From DATBGS01 sp036557885 (lineage in GTDB: Bacteria > Chloroflexota > Ktedonobacteria > Ktedonobacterales > DATBGS01), in NCBI GenBank assembly GCA_036557885.1, contig DATBGS010000084.1:17855-81854 (forward strand): a DNA stretch of 64,000 nt, given 5' to 3'. Below, piece by piece: positions 43,971-52,355 of this stretch. Position numbers and translations under genes: made by a program. Under the pieces are notes generated by a model. That model searched no databases. It had not been told where the DNA came from and saw nothing but the letters and a program-made list of their open reading frames with translations. The first letter of the stretch is position 1; every line of letters begins with the position of its first letter.

Positions 43971-45155
43971 TTACTTGCTCCCTGGGCCAACCACCGTCTT
44001 CCAGGCGTTTTGCTGGTAGCGCAGAATGGCGCCGTCATCCGAAACGGCCCAGCCATCGCTGGCCGAAAGCATCACCACACTGAGTCCAGTTGCGTTCGGG
44101 TCATCTGGCCCATCCACCTGTTTCCACCGCCCACCTGTGTAGTGCAGGTAGAGCGTATGTGTGGTGGCAATTGCGCCATCGGGAGTGGCAAACGTCCCCA
44201 CAGCCCAGCCGTCCTTGGGCGTACCCAGCGACAGGCTCGTGACGTTCATATCTTGCGTAAAAGTTTGGACCGCTGTCCAGGTCTTGCCATCATAATGCGC
44301 AAAGACGGTTGGCCCAGGTGCGCCCGATGAGTCTACCGCGAGCGCATTGCGCGCTCCACCGGAATGGAGCTTATAGCCAACCGCCCAGCCATCGCTGGCG
44401 GAAACCATCGCTATCTGGCTGACGATGGTCATCCCTGGAATCGCCACCTCCGTCCAAGTGGTCCCGTCATAGTGCCAGGCCGCATTGCTGTTCTCCTCTG
44501 ACTGCCCAACGATCCAGCCATCCGTTGGCGAGGTCATCACGATATGATTCAACGCCAATGTCGCCAGAGACACCACATTCCAGGTGCCTCCTGTGTAATG
44601 CAGCAAAACGCCTTGCTGATAATAGGTCGCACCTACCGCCCAGCCTTCGCTGGCAGAAAGCATCGCCAGCCCGTTCAGTGTTACATTAGGGAGCGTCTTC
44701 TGGGGCATCCAACGGCCCCCGGTGTAGTGAAGGACCAGGCCAAAGAGGTTGTTGTGCAGATCATGGTAGCTGCCCACAGCCCAGCCCTCCGTCGCGGAAA
44801 CCATCACTACCTGGGTCAACGGGGCATCGTTCGCCTGAAATGCACCGCCAATCGCGTTGGTGATCCTGTCCCAGTGATCGCCTGCGTTGTGTAATAGCAG
44901 CGGCGACCCGCGAGTATCCCCAACCGCCCAGCCCTCGCTGGCAGAGTTCATGGAGACGCTGGACAGGGAATCGCCAAAGGCTGCGGTATAGGCGGATACC
45001 TGCGGAGGTACGTCAGTGGCGGTAGGTTGCGGCGACGTAGCAGTCGGCTGCGGGGAGGCAGTGCTGGCAGGCGCACAACCAGCCAGGAACAGCAGCATCA
45101 GCACCAGCACACCAGCCACCCATAAGACACGCGGGAAACACTTCGATAATTGCAT
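43971..45155 (-). CDS. Lipoprotein with YCF48-like beta-propeller repeats
   Basis: The 394-residue protein has a lipobox LAGC (Cys27) after a hydrophobic segment and a Pro/Thr/Ser/Gln-rich linker. The rest consists of at least seven repeats of the pattern MxSAS(D/E)GWAVG...LxHYxGGxW, like the YCF48/photosystem II assembly-type propeller and BNR-like repeats. It is probably exposed on the outer face of the membrane; such repeats bind proteins or sugars. AAGGAGG precedes the ATG. Exact function unknown. Confidence 0.78.
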   Translation of the reverse strand: MQLSKCFPRVLWVAGVLVLMLLFLAGCAPASTASPQPTATSPQPTATDVPPQVSAYTAAFGDSLSSVSMNSASEGWAVGDTRGSPLLLHNAGDHWDRITNAIGGAFQANDAPLTQVVMVSATEGWAVGSYHDLHNNLFGLVLHYTGGRWMPQKTLPNVTLNGLAMLSASEGWAVGATYYQQGVLLHYTGGTWNVVSLATLALNHIVMTSPTDGWIVGQSEENSNAAWHYDGTTWTEVAIPGMTIVSQIAMVSASDGWAVGYKLHSGGARNALAVDSSGAPGPTVFAHYDGKTWTAVQTFTQDMNVTSLSLGTPKDGWAVGTFATPDGAIATTHTLYLHYTGGRWKQVDGPDDPNATGLSVVMLSASDGWAVSDDGAILRYQQNAWKTVVGPGSK

Positions 45156-45297
45156 CGCATCCTCCTTGTTCGGGTCATGGCTGCTTTTCCTGGCGAGCGG
45201 CTGGCACTTTCCCCGATTGCCAGCATGGACACACTATACAGCGAGCCGCCGCGTCTGGCAAGAGCAAGGCGCGGCGGCTTTTAGACAGAAGGAGGCG

Positions 45298-45972
45298 TTA
45301 CTTGCAAGCTGCAAGCTGCTGGGCGATCTGAGAGAGTGGGGCTGTCTTTGCGGGGTAAACGACCCCTTGCTCAATTGACTCCTGCTGAAGCGTGACAATC
45401 CCTTGCGCATCAATAGGAAAGGCATCGGTGACAATCAGCCATTTTTCAGTATAGTACAATGTCTGCTGATCTGAGCCAGGAATCAAAACCAGCAAGTACC
45501 TTTGGCCCGGTGTTACCTGGGGAAAGTCAGTGTCATATTCGTATTGTCCTGCCCTCCCCCCATACAACACCAATTCGCCTGCTTTCTGGGTGCGGTGGTC
45601 CACATAAACCACCATGCGCGAGAGGTGAATAGGAGTATAGATCACATACCCCTGTCTTTGAATTGCATCAGGGTCAACTGTGGAAGGCTGGGCGTTACTT
45701 GAGTTGTTCCAGTGTCCCTGCCCCACAGCAGAGACTGTGGCATCAGTCACCAGCGTAGACCCGCACATAAGCCGGGCGGAGGTAAAAGGGATACGCATCA
45801 ACTCTTGCCGAATAATAACCGTTGCAGGCGCCGTTGCAGTGTCGTTTTCTGGGAGATCGCTTGACCGTTGTTGATCAACCTGAGCAGTGGAACATGCAGT
45901 CAAGGCTCCCAGCAGAACTAGAACCAAACTTGCGACCCAAGCATGACGATTGCGATGATACCTTGTGTCCAT
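45298..45972 (-). CDS. Putative lipoprotein of unknown function
   Basis: The 224-residue protein has an N-terminal basic stretch, a hydrophobic segment WVASLVLVLLGALTAC and a lipobox LTAC (Cys27). The mature part has no family that I recognise; it contains a Tyr-rich beta-type segment (QGYVIYTPIHLSRMVVYVD and YLLVLIPGSD). AGGAGG lies 5 nt before the ATG. It sits between the propeller lipoprotein and the protease genes in the same direction, with gaps of 44 to 142 bp, so the three may be related in function. Confidence 0.65.
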   Translation of the reverse strand: MDTRYHRNRHAWVASLVLVLLGALTACSTAQVDQQRSSDLPENDTATAPATVIIRQELMRIPFTSARLMCGSTLVTDATVSAVGQGHWNNSSNAQPSTVDPDAIQRQGYVIYTPIHLSRMVVYVDHRTQKAGELVLYGGRAGQYEYDTDFPQVTPGQRYLLVLIPGSDQQTLYYTEKWLIVTDAFPIDAQGIVTLQQESIEQGVVYPAKTAPLSQIAQQLAACK

Positions 45973-46016
45973 TAATTCCTCCTACTGTGATGAGCGATTG
46001 CGAAACGCTTGGTGAT

Positions 46017-46766
46017 CTAGCTGCTCGGCTGATTACCTGGGTAAATGTTCTCAACCGCTTGAAGGTCTTGGCTCTGGAGTTGGTAGAATGATTGTGTTCC
46101 AAACCACATGAGTGCTGTCTGATCGCCTGTATGACCGATACCAAGGATATGCCCCGACTCATGTGTCGCTACATTACGCCCATCCGCGTAGGTATTACTG
46201 CATGACCACCCAGCATCTATATTCCCATCCCAGTTCCACTGTATATATTGATTAAAGTACGTGGAGGTGGTGGTAATAAAGGTATAGTATATCTGTGTCC
46301 AGGGCTTTCCACCTCCTGGGATGTTGTATCCAACCTCTACAGTACCGTACTTATAGTATGTCGACGTGTCGGCTGGAACACTACAGGGCATGGTAGAGGA
46401 CTTTGCAACCAACCCACTAGTACCTTGGGAGCATGGGTTACAAAAATAGATGTAGGGATTCCAAGCTGGAGCAGCGTTCCAGGTTTGGGAGGCTGTTGTG
46501 AGACCAGGACGTAGATCAAAGCCGTTCCACAAGCTAGGGTCCTCATAGAAATACAGATTGATACTTGTATTATGAGGCTCCTTCCAGTAGAGACAAGGAT
46601 GATCCTGATCCATCCCACAATACCCTGTTCCCATAAAAGTCTTAGAAAAAGGATTTAATAGCTGAGTCCAGGCCGAAGCTGTGTGAACCGTGAAGACCAG
46701 GGACAACAGCGCCATTGAGAGCATCATTGCCCCTCTGATCAAATACCACCGAATTGATCGCTTCAT
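46017..46766 (-). CDS. Secreted matrixin-like zinc metalloprotease
   Basis: The 249-residue protein has a signal peptide (basic start, hydrophobic core MMLSMALLSLVFTV, cleavage near ASA-WT at about 32). The zinc-binding motif is THESGHILGIGHTG: His202, Glu203, His206 and His212. A Met-turn candidate ALMWF follows at about 219. This is the HExxHxxGxxH pattern of metzincins. Eight Cys in the mature part suggest disulfides. The domain ends in LQAVENIYPG, typical of matrixin catalytic domains. It probably cleaves extracellular proteins. Base composition is lower in GC than in surrounding genes. Confidence 0.85.
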   Translation of the reverse strand: MKRSIRWYLIRGAMMLSMALLSLVFTVHTASAWTQLLNPFSKTFMGTGYCGMDQDHPCLYWKEPHNTSINLYFYEDPSLWNGFDLRPGLTTASQTWNAAPAWNPYIYFCNPCSQGTSGLVAKSSTMPCSVPADTSTYYKYGTVEVGYNIPGGGKPWTQIYYTFITTTSTYFNQYIQWNWDGNIDAGWSCSNTYADGRNVATHESGHILGIGHTGDQTALMWFGTQSFYQLQSQDLQAVENIYPGNQPSS

Positions 46767-47289
46767 TGTTGTGTTCCCTTCCTAAGAAACTGCCCTCTCT
46801 GTAGAGTATCTGTGCGCTTGTCGAGAAGTATCCAGCTTGGAGAAAGCACAGCCACTTTTAGCAGACAGGCAAGATCACAAAAACCACCAAGGGGCGCGAG
46901 GGAAACCAGATGTAAGAGCCAGGGATACAAAATGAGGGATGCGCGTCATCCACGCCGGGGAGCAGAAACCTCCTTGTCTCTCAAGATGCTGGCTCAACCT
47001 GACGTACAGACAAGAGCTTATCAGATTGCTGGCCTGAGGGAAGTATACAAAAAAAGAAGAGCTGTCAATAGATTTCTGAGTCAATTTCTCAACTTTCACA
47101 GCAAGAACAGAAAGATTGTAAAATATCAGCAAACGGGTCGTTCGTTCGGCCACAAGCTCCCCTGCTGCGCATCAAAAACAAAAAAGAACCTTGTAACGAA
47201 TCTGCTCTCGTCAAGACTAATCGGTAAAGCGTCATAGATACGACGGCATCTTGTAAGATCATCTGGTGAGCGAAGGAGCAGACAATCCC
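46767..47289. other. Intergenic region, AT-richer, no gene recognised
   Basis: These 523 bp lie between the divergent protease and reductase genes. Open frames exist, but none shows a convincing start or family motif. Promoters of both genes should lie here. Confidence 0.4.
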
Positions 47290-48522
47290 ATGTCCCACAC
47301 AGAAATCACCCTCTATGGCACCCTCTGGTGCAGCGATTGTAAGCGCAGCAAAAAGTTTTTTGGCGAGCAGCGCGTGCATTACAAGTTTGTGGATGTGGAC
47401 AGCGACAAAGACGGCCTGGCCTTTGTGGAAAAGGTCAACAACGGCAAGCGAAGTATTCCGGTCATCCTGTTCGAGGACGGCTCAACGCTGGTGGAACCCT
47501 CCAACGCGGACCTGGCAAAAAAGCTGGGCCTGCAAACCGCCGCCAAAAATCGCTTTTACGACCTGATCGTCGTGGGCAGCGGCCCTGCCGGGCTGACCGC
47601 CTCGCTCTATGCCGCCCGCGAAGGCATCGAAACGTTGGTGATTGAGCGCGGCGGCGTGGGCGGGCAGGCCGCCATCACCGAGCGGCTGGATAACTTCCCT
47701 GGCTTCCCAGAGGGCATCACCGGCAGCGAGTTTGCAGACCGGCTGCGCCAGCAGGCCGAGCGCTTTGGCGTCGAAATCCTCTCGGCCCAGGAAGTAGAAC
47801 ATGTCGGCACTGATGGCATGTACCGCGTCGTGCGCACCGCCGATGGCAACGAATACCGCGCCTGGAGCGTGCTGCTGGCGGTGGGTTCCACCTATCGGCG
47901 ACTGGGCATCCCCGGCGAAGAAGACTTTATCGGCGCGGGCGTGCATTTCTGCGCCACCTGCGACGGCCCGTTTTATCGCGGCAAAGACGTGCTGGTCATT
48001 GGCGGCGGCAACTCGGCGGGCGAAGAAAGCCTCTTCCTCACCAAATTTGCCAGCAAGGTCACGATTGCCACGCGCTCGCCGCAGCTTTCGGCCAGCAAGG
48101 TCGTCGTGGAGAAAGTGCAGCAGCACCCCCAAATCGAGGTGCTGCCCAACTCCCTCCCTGCCGAATTCAAGGGCAACTCCAAGCTGGAAACCGTCGTGCT
48201 GCGCGACACCCACACGGGGGAACTACGCGAAATCAAACCTGGGGGCGTGTTTGTCTTCATCGGCCTGACGCCCAACACCGCCATTGTCAAAGACGTGGTG
48301 ATGCTGGATGAGCGCGGCTTTATCGTCACGGATGGCATGCTCCAGACCAACATCCCCGGCATCTTTGCCGCCGGGGATTGCCGCGCCGACAGCACCAAAC
48401 AGGCCGCTTCCGCTGCCGGAGAGGGCGCTGCCGTTGCTTTAGCAATTCGCCGCTATGTGGAGCCGCTGGCAAGTGGTCTGCCCAGGGCCGGTATGCGCGG
48501 CGAGGAGGCAATGGCTATCTAG
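47290..48522 (+). CDS. Glutaredoxin-thioredoxin reductase fusion
   Basis: The 410-residue protein has an N-terminal glutaredoxin-like domain (1-80) with WCSDC (Cys14, Cys17) and a Pro loop RSIPVILFEDGS. A thioredoxin-reductase domain (about 88-395) follows, with FAD motif VVGSGPAGLTASLYA, redox pair CATC in HFCATCDGPF, NADPH motif VIGGGNSAGEE and the end motif GIFAAGDCR. Such fusions pass electrons from NADPH through the flavin and the CATC pair to the glutaredoxin module. AAGGAG lies 11 nt before the ATG at 47290; an upstream GTG at 47266 is possible. It is a single gene. Confidence 0.9.
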   Translation: MSHTEITLYGTLWCSDCKRSKKFFGEQRVHYKFVDVDSDKDGLAFVEKVNNGKRSIPVILFEDGSTLVEPSNADLAKKLGLQTAAKNRFYDLIVVGSGPAGLTASLYAAREGIETLVIERGGVGGQAAITERLDNFPGFPEGITGSEFADRLRQQAERFGVEILSAQEVEHVGTDGMYRVVRTADGNEYRAWSVLLAVGSTYRRLGIPGEEDFIGAGVHFCATCDGPFYRGKDVLVIGGGNSAGEESLFLTKFASKVTIATRSPQLSASKVVVEKVQQHPQIEVLPNSLPAEFKGNSKLETVVLRDTHTGELREIKPGGVFVFIGLTPNTAIVKDVVMLDERGFIVTDGMLQTNIPGIFAAGDCRADSTKQAASAAGEGAAVALAIRRYVEPLASGLPRAGMRGEEAMAI

Positions 48523-48568
48523 CGGTCACGGTTGACGGTATGCAGTGTGCAGCTTTATAGTTTCCGCC

Positions 48569-48938
48569 CAATAGTAAGCTATTGATAGGTTGGTACGCTT
48601 GATGGTTCAGCCAGTGCCCAGGACTGGACTCACCTTGAACACATCGCCCATACTGGCCCAACTACGGGGGCCTCTATCCCCCTGCTTCTCACCGCGGAAG
48701 CGTCAGGGATTACTTGTGTTGTTTTGGGACTGCTCACGAGCTTGTTTACCTCGCCCTGGTCCCACCTGCTTGCCGCGCTATAGTACCTTGAACAGGTTTA
48801 ACCGCTCTCGGCGTGCTTTTCACACTGACCACCAGAGGTCACTGGCACTGGTGGGCAATTCCGCCTTCTTGCAGAACGCTCGTGCTTTTACCCAAGGGAA
48901 CGCTTTACCTTGGAACTGCCAAACACGATTGCTTTGGC
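48569..48938. ncRNA. Hairpin-rich non-coding stretch, candidate structured RNA (strand unknown)
   Basis: Six local stems follow each other without a convincing gene: CAATAG/CTATTG (48569-48584), CCAGT/ACTGG (48611-48627), GGGGG/CCCCC (48666-48682), CCACCAG/CTGGTGG (48829-48854), CCAAGG/CCTTGG (48892-48913) and GCCAAA/TTTGGC (48918-48938). Loops are 4-12 nt. The whole gap 48523-49131 has no promoter or gene that I can support. The stretch could be a free-standing regulatory RNA or a remnant of an element-associated RNA such as the IscB-linked HEARO type, known from related genomes. This is a hypothesis only. Confidence 0.4.
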
Positions 48939-49131
48939 AAGGCCAACACCACCGAAAGTTTAGCATACTTGCCCTAAGAAAGCAAGCCAATACTAGTCAG
49001 AAAAACTCAGGAAGAGACTATGTCTTCTATGAACGTTTATAATACTTCCTGCAACACAGCGAAGGCAGCCTGCCCTCTTACACAGTTGAGAATGCCAGAG
49101 GGCAGAGGTAAAGCGCAAAGGGTAGGAAGTC

Positions 49132-49857
49132 ATGAGCCAACACGCGCACCACACCGGAGACGCGCCAGAGCCGACTGGCGGCCAACAGCACGTCGAAGGG
49201 GCGCCACCCTCAGACGCGGCTGGTGTCTCCGAGGAGGCGCGGCTGGTGGAGGCGCTGCGCCAGGGTGACGAGCAGGCATTCACCTCGCTCATTGATCGCT
49301 ATCATCCCGCGCTGCTGCGGCTGGCCCAGGTCTATCTGCCAGATCGCGCAGCAGCAGAAGAGGCCGTGCAGGAAACCTGGGTGGGCGTCTTGCAAGGCAT
49401 TCGCCAGTTCGAGGGGCGCGCCTCGCTCAAAACCTGGATTTTTCGCATCCTGATGAACCGCGCCAAAACACACGCCCTGCGCGAGGGGCGCAGCATTCCG
49501 TTCTCGGCGCTCGCAGAGGCAGGCGAGGATGATGGAGAGCCAACCGTTGACCCACAGCGCTTTTTGCCGCCCGATCATCCAAAGTGGCCGGGGCACTGGG
49601 TTTCCTTTCCGCAAAGCTGGGAGGACATCCCTGAAGACCGGCTGCTTTCGCTGGAGACACAAGGCCGCATCCAGCAAGCGATTCAGGCGCTCTCGCCCAG
49701 CCAACGCGAGGTAATAACGCTGCGAGACATTGAGGGGTGGTCTTCCGATGAAGTCTGTAACTTCTTGAATATCAGCCAGGCAAATCAGCGCGTGCTGCTC
49801 CACCGCGCCCGCGCCCAGGTGCGGCAGGCGTTGGAGAATTACCTCAAAGACGAGTAA
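49132..49857 (+). CDS. ECF sigma factor
   Basis: The 241-residue protein has a polar N-terminal extension of about 35 residues, then region 2 (RQGDEQAFTSLIDRYHPALLRLAQVYLPDRAAAEEAVQETWVGV, then LKTWIFRILMNRAKT). After a linker of about 65 residues comes region 4 (LSPSQREVITLRDIEGWSSDEVCNFLNISQANQRVLLHRARAQ). The linker between the two regions is longer than usual. AGGAAG lies just before the ATG. The zinc-finger anti-sigma gene follows by 6 bp. Confidence 0.9.
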   Translation: MSQHAHHTGDAPEPTGGQQHVEGAPPSDAAGVSEEARLVEALRQGDEQAFTSLIDRYHPALLRLAQVYLPDRAAAEEAVQETWVGVLQGIRQFEGRASLKTWIFRILMNRAKTHALREGRSIPFSALAEAGEDDGEPTVDPQRFLPPDHPKWPGHWVSFPQSWEDIPEDRLLSLETQGRIQQAIQALSPSQREVITLRDIEGWSSDEVCNFLNISQANQRVLLHRARAQVRQALENYLKDE

Positions 49858-49863
49858 CATGTT

Positions 49864-50124
49864 ATGAACACTGCAAACGAACTCAGTTGCAAAGAAGTGG
49901 TTGAGCTGGTCACTGGCTATCTTGAGCATGCCCTGCTCGCCGAGACGCAGGCACACATGGAGGCCCATCTCGCTGATTGCCCTGGCTGCCGAACCTATCT
50001 GCTCCAAATTCAACAAACCATCACCTTGCTGCGCGCATTGTCCCAGGAGCCTGCCTTTCCAGAGACAAAAGAGCACCTGCTGCGCCTTTTCGAACAATGG
50101 AAAAATAGCAACCTTGCGCAGTAG
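49864..50124 (+). CDS. Zinc-finger anti-sigma factor, soluble type
   Basis: The 86-residue protein has the zf-HC2 pattern: Cys in ELSCKEVVELVTGYLEHALL, then HLADCPGC (His-x3-Cys-x2-Cys). No membrane segment is present, so it should act in the cytoplasm and may be released by oxidation of the zinc-binding Cys residues, as known for redox-sensing ZAS proteins. It is read with the ECF sigma gene, probably coupled because only 6 nt separate them. Confidence 0.85.
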   Translation: MNTANELSCKEVVELVTGYLEHALLAETQAHMEAHLADCPGCRTYLLQIQQTITLLRALSQEPAFPETKEHLLRLFEQWKNSNLAQ

Positions 50125-50218
50125 TATTCAGGCTGGCACATGCTTACACATTTTGCGTCCCAGGAAGCGGAGCAGCGCATCAGGCTATAGCCAATTTGGG
50201 CTGTCTACACAGGTTTTG

Positions 50219-50248
50219 TTGGCCTGTTGCCACAGGACGGTCTATACT
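50219..50248 (+). promoter_or_regulatory. Promoter upstream of the PEGA-like membrane protein
   Basis: A -35-like TTGGCC (50219-50224) and a -10 TATACT (50243-50248) are 18 bp apart. The gap 50125-50415 holds nothing else that I can identify. The leader to the ATG at 50416 is about 160 nt. Confidence 0.45.
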
Positions 50249-50415
50249 TAGCCCTACCATAGGAGACGATCAGCCAGGAAGCGCTCGCTTGTGAGCGATT
50301 GACGAAGAGGGGGCAAGGAAGCAAAGGGGCAGAACAACACACCAGGCGCCAACATCTGACAAACACCCCCTGCTGAAGAAGCGCCTGGAGAGATAGAGCG
50401 AAAGGCGGCTTTTGT

Positions 50416-52287
50416 ATGCAAGACGATCAGTGGCCGTATTCTCCCAACCGGGGTGGTCAACGCGACAATGAACCAGCTACCGGTTCTTCTTCACAGCGCC
50501 CTGGCCGTCCTCCAAACGGCGCCGCTCCAGGCAGCAGCAATCGCTCTTCCGGCCAGACCAACTACTCAAGCGGCAGCCAGCCGCGCATCCCTGCGGCTGG
50601 AAATCAGCGGCCATCCCAACAGCGCCCTGGCACATCTGGGCAGCTTTCGCGCCCGCAATCAGATGGATGGGGACCATCCAGCACCTCCACCTACCAACCA
50701 CGCCGACCCTCTGGGCCGATGAATCCCTCGGCCACATCGGGAGGAGCGCGACCAACCAGCGATGGCTATCAGAACGGCAACCCCGCTGGACGCCGACCCA
50801 GCGGGTCAATCGGCTCAGGTGGGCAAAGGCCAGCAGGAAGGGGGCAAAGCTGGGAAGCGGAAGAACAGCGCTGGCTTGGACCAGAGAATGCGCGGCCCAG
50901 CAGAAGTGTCTCTTCGCCGCTCGATGTGCCCGGCGCGGGACGCCAGGGCGGGCGGGGGCCATCTGCCCAGCGCAACGGAAGTGGCTCGCAGCGCAGTTGG
51001 TCCGGGCAGGACGACTATGACGATGAGGAGTGGACACCCGGCGGGCGCCCTCTGGCCTCTCCAGGCCAGAGGAGGTCCAGCGGATCGCTCGGCTCAGGGA
51101 GGTCAGGCAAAGGGAAAGCAGCAGGAACCACCACGCGGAATGGCGGTTGGGTGGTTGAGACTCCCGCCCGTAAACCCCCCAATCCCCTGCGCACCCGGCT
51201 GCTCTTATCACTGCTGCTGCTAATTGTGGTGCTGGGGGGAGCGATTGTGGCGGTGCCCAGTGTGCGCCAGCGCGTCCTGGCGCATATCCCTGGCCTGGGC
51301 AACTCATCTTCTTCCAATCAGCCCACCGGCAACACTGGTACCCTGTCGCTTGAGGTCAACGTGCCCACTGCCAAAGTGACGGTAGATAATCAGACGGTAG
51401 CGGTCCAACCCGGACAAAACGGCGGATTTGCGACGGCCACGCTCGACGGCCTCTCCGTTGGCAGCCACGCTCTCACCATTCACGCTGATAATTTTGCTGA
51501 CTTTACCGGCAGCGTTGCTATTAAGGCTGGCCCCAATCCCTGGGTAGCCTGGCTTGCCCCCAGCGCTGACGCGCTCACTGCGGCCATCCAACAGTTTAGC
51601 CCGGCCACCCAGCCAGACCCTGGAGTAGTCGGCGATCACTATATTTCTGGGACCAAAGCGGCCACTGCTGGCGGCGCTCTGACCATCAGCATCAGCTATA
51701 CCCTCAATGGGCTGGACCCCAAGACGTTTACCAGCCAGCTTCCCCAGGGCAGCGACACCACCAAATCGCCCTTCCAGCCTGCCGCCGTTACCCTGGTGCC
51801 GGTCGTGACGTTTAAGGATGCCGCTGGCAAAACGCTCGCAACCTACTCGCCAACGGCGCTGCCCGCCGCCCAGTTTGCCCTTCAGATGGTGCCTGGGGCG
51901 GATGATAAAGGCGCGATACAGATCAGCACAACGGGCATTACCCTCAAGACCAGCGGCGGGCAGGATGTCGCCACCGATTTTAGCGGCCCCTCCAAAAACG
52001 ATTACGCGCTCTATTACGCCATTGCAGCGGTGCTTCCGGCCTCGCCTGCTAACGCGCTGACCTTCAAGTGTATCGGCGCAGTGGATAACACCAACTTCAA
52101 CCCGGAAGACGGGTTGCAAATTTTTGAAACAGCCAACGATGCCCACTATTTCTATCGCTGGGGCATCCTCTGGGCCACCAATCCAGCGGCGCACACATTG
52201 ACGCCCAACGCGCCACAAGCGCAGGCTGGCAGCAATGAATTTAATGGCGCCAATACCGCGCACGCCAACGGCAGTTGCGGCAGCTAG
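50416..52287 (+). CDS. Large disordered, single-TM protein with a PEGA-like outside domain
   Basis: The 623-residue protein has a cytoplasmic N-terminal half (1-255) that is very rich in Gly, Ser, Pro, Arg and Gln and probably disordered. One membrane segment (about 262-282, LLLSLLLLIVVLGGAIVAVPS) follows. The outside part has a PEGA-like domain (about 305-370: TLSLEVNVPTAKVTVDNQTV, then LSVGSHALTIHADNF) and a C-terminal domain of 240 residues that I do not recognise. PEGA domains are found in surface-layer-linked proteins. It lies downstream of the second sigma/anti-sigma pair but has its own promoter. AAAGGCGG precedes the ATG. Confidence 0.7.
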   Translation: MQDDQWPYSPNRGGQRDNEPATGSSSQRPGRPPNGAAPGSSNRSSGQTNYSSGSQPRIPAAGNQRPSQQRPGTSGQLSRPQSDGWGPSSTSTYQPRRPSGPMNPSATSGGARPTSDGYQNGNPAGRRPSGSIGSGGQRPAGRGQSWEAEEQRWLGPENARPSRSVSSPLDVPGAGRQGGRGPSAQRNGSGSQRSWSGQDDYDDEEWTPGGRPLASPGQRRSSGSLGSGRSGKGKAAGTTTRNGGWVVETPARKPPNPLRTRLLLSLLLLIVVLGGAIVAVPSVRQRVLAHIPGLGNSSSSNQPTGNTGTLSLEVNVPTAKVTVDNQTVAVQPGQNGGFATATLDGLSVGSHALTIHADNFADFTGSVAIKAGPNPWVAWLAPSADALTAAIQQFSPATQPDPGVVGDHYISGTKAATAGGALTISISYTLNGLDPKTFTSQLPQGSDTTKSPFQPAAVTLVPVVTFKDAAGKTLATYSPTALPAAQFALQMVPGADDKGAIQISTTGITLKTSGGQDVATDFSGPSKNDYALYYAIAAVLPASPANALTFKCIGAVDNTNFNPEDGLQIFETANDAHYFYRWGILWATNPAAHTLTPNAPQAQAGSNEFNGANTAHANGSCGS

Positions 52288-52307
52288 TGGTTGATGCAGG
52301 TTGAGCG

Positions 52308-52333
52308 TGCTCCTGGGGTATGCTCCAGGAGCA
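52308..52333. terminator. Terminator between converging genes
   Basis: A 9-bp stem TGCTCCTGG/CCAGGAGCA with an 8-nt loop lies between the PEGA-like gene and ppk. T-tracts are poor on both sides. Confidence 0.55.
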
Positions 52334-52355
52334 GGGGGGGCAAATTCTGAGGTGA

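Noticed and set aside
46812..47237. Open frame in the gap before the reductase gene
   Set aside because: No ribosome-binding site, no hydrophobic or family pattern; treated as non-coding.
48590..49042. 150-codon open frame after the reductase gene
   Set aside because: The residues look random and the bases fall into repeated hairpins, which fits an RNA better than a protein.
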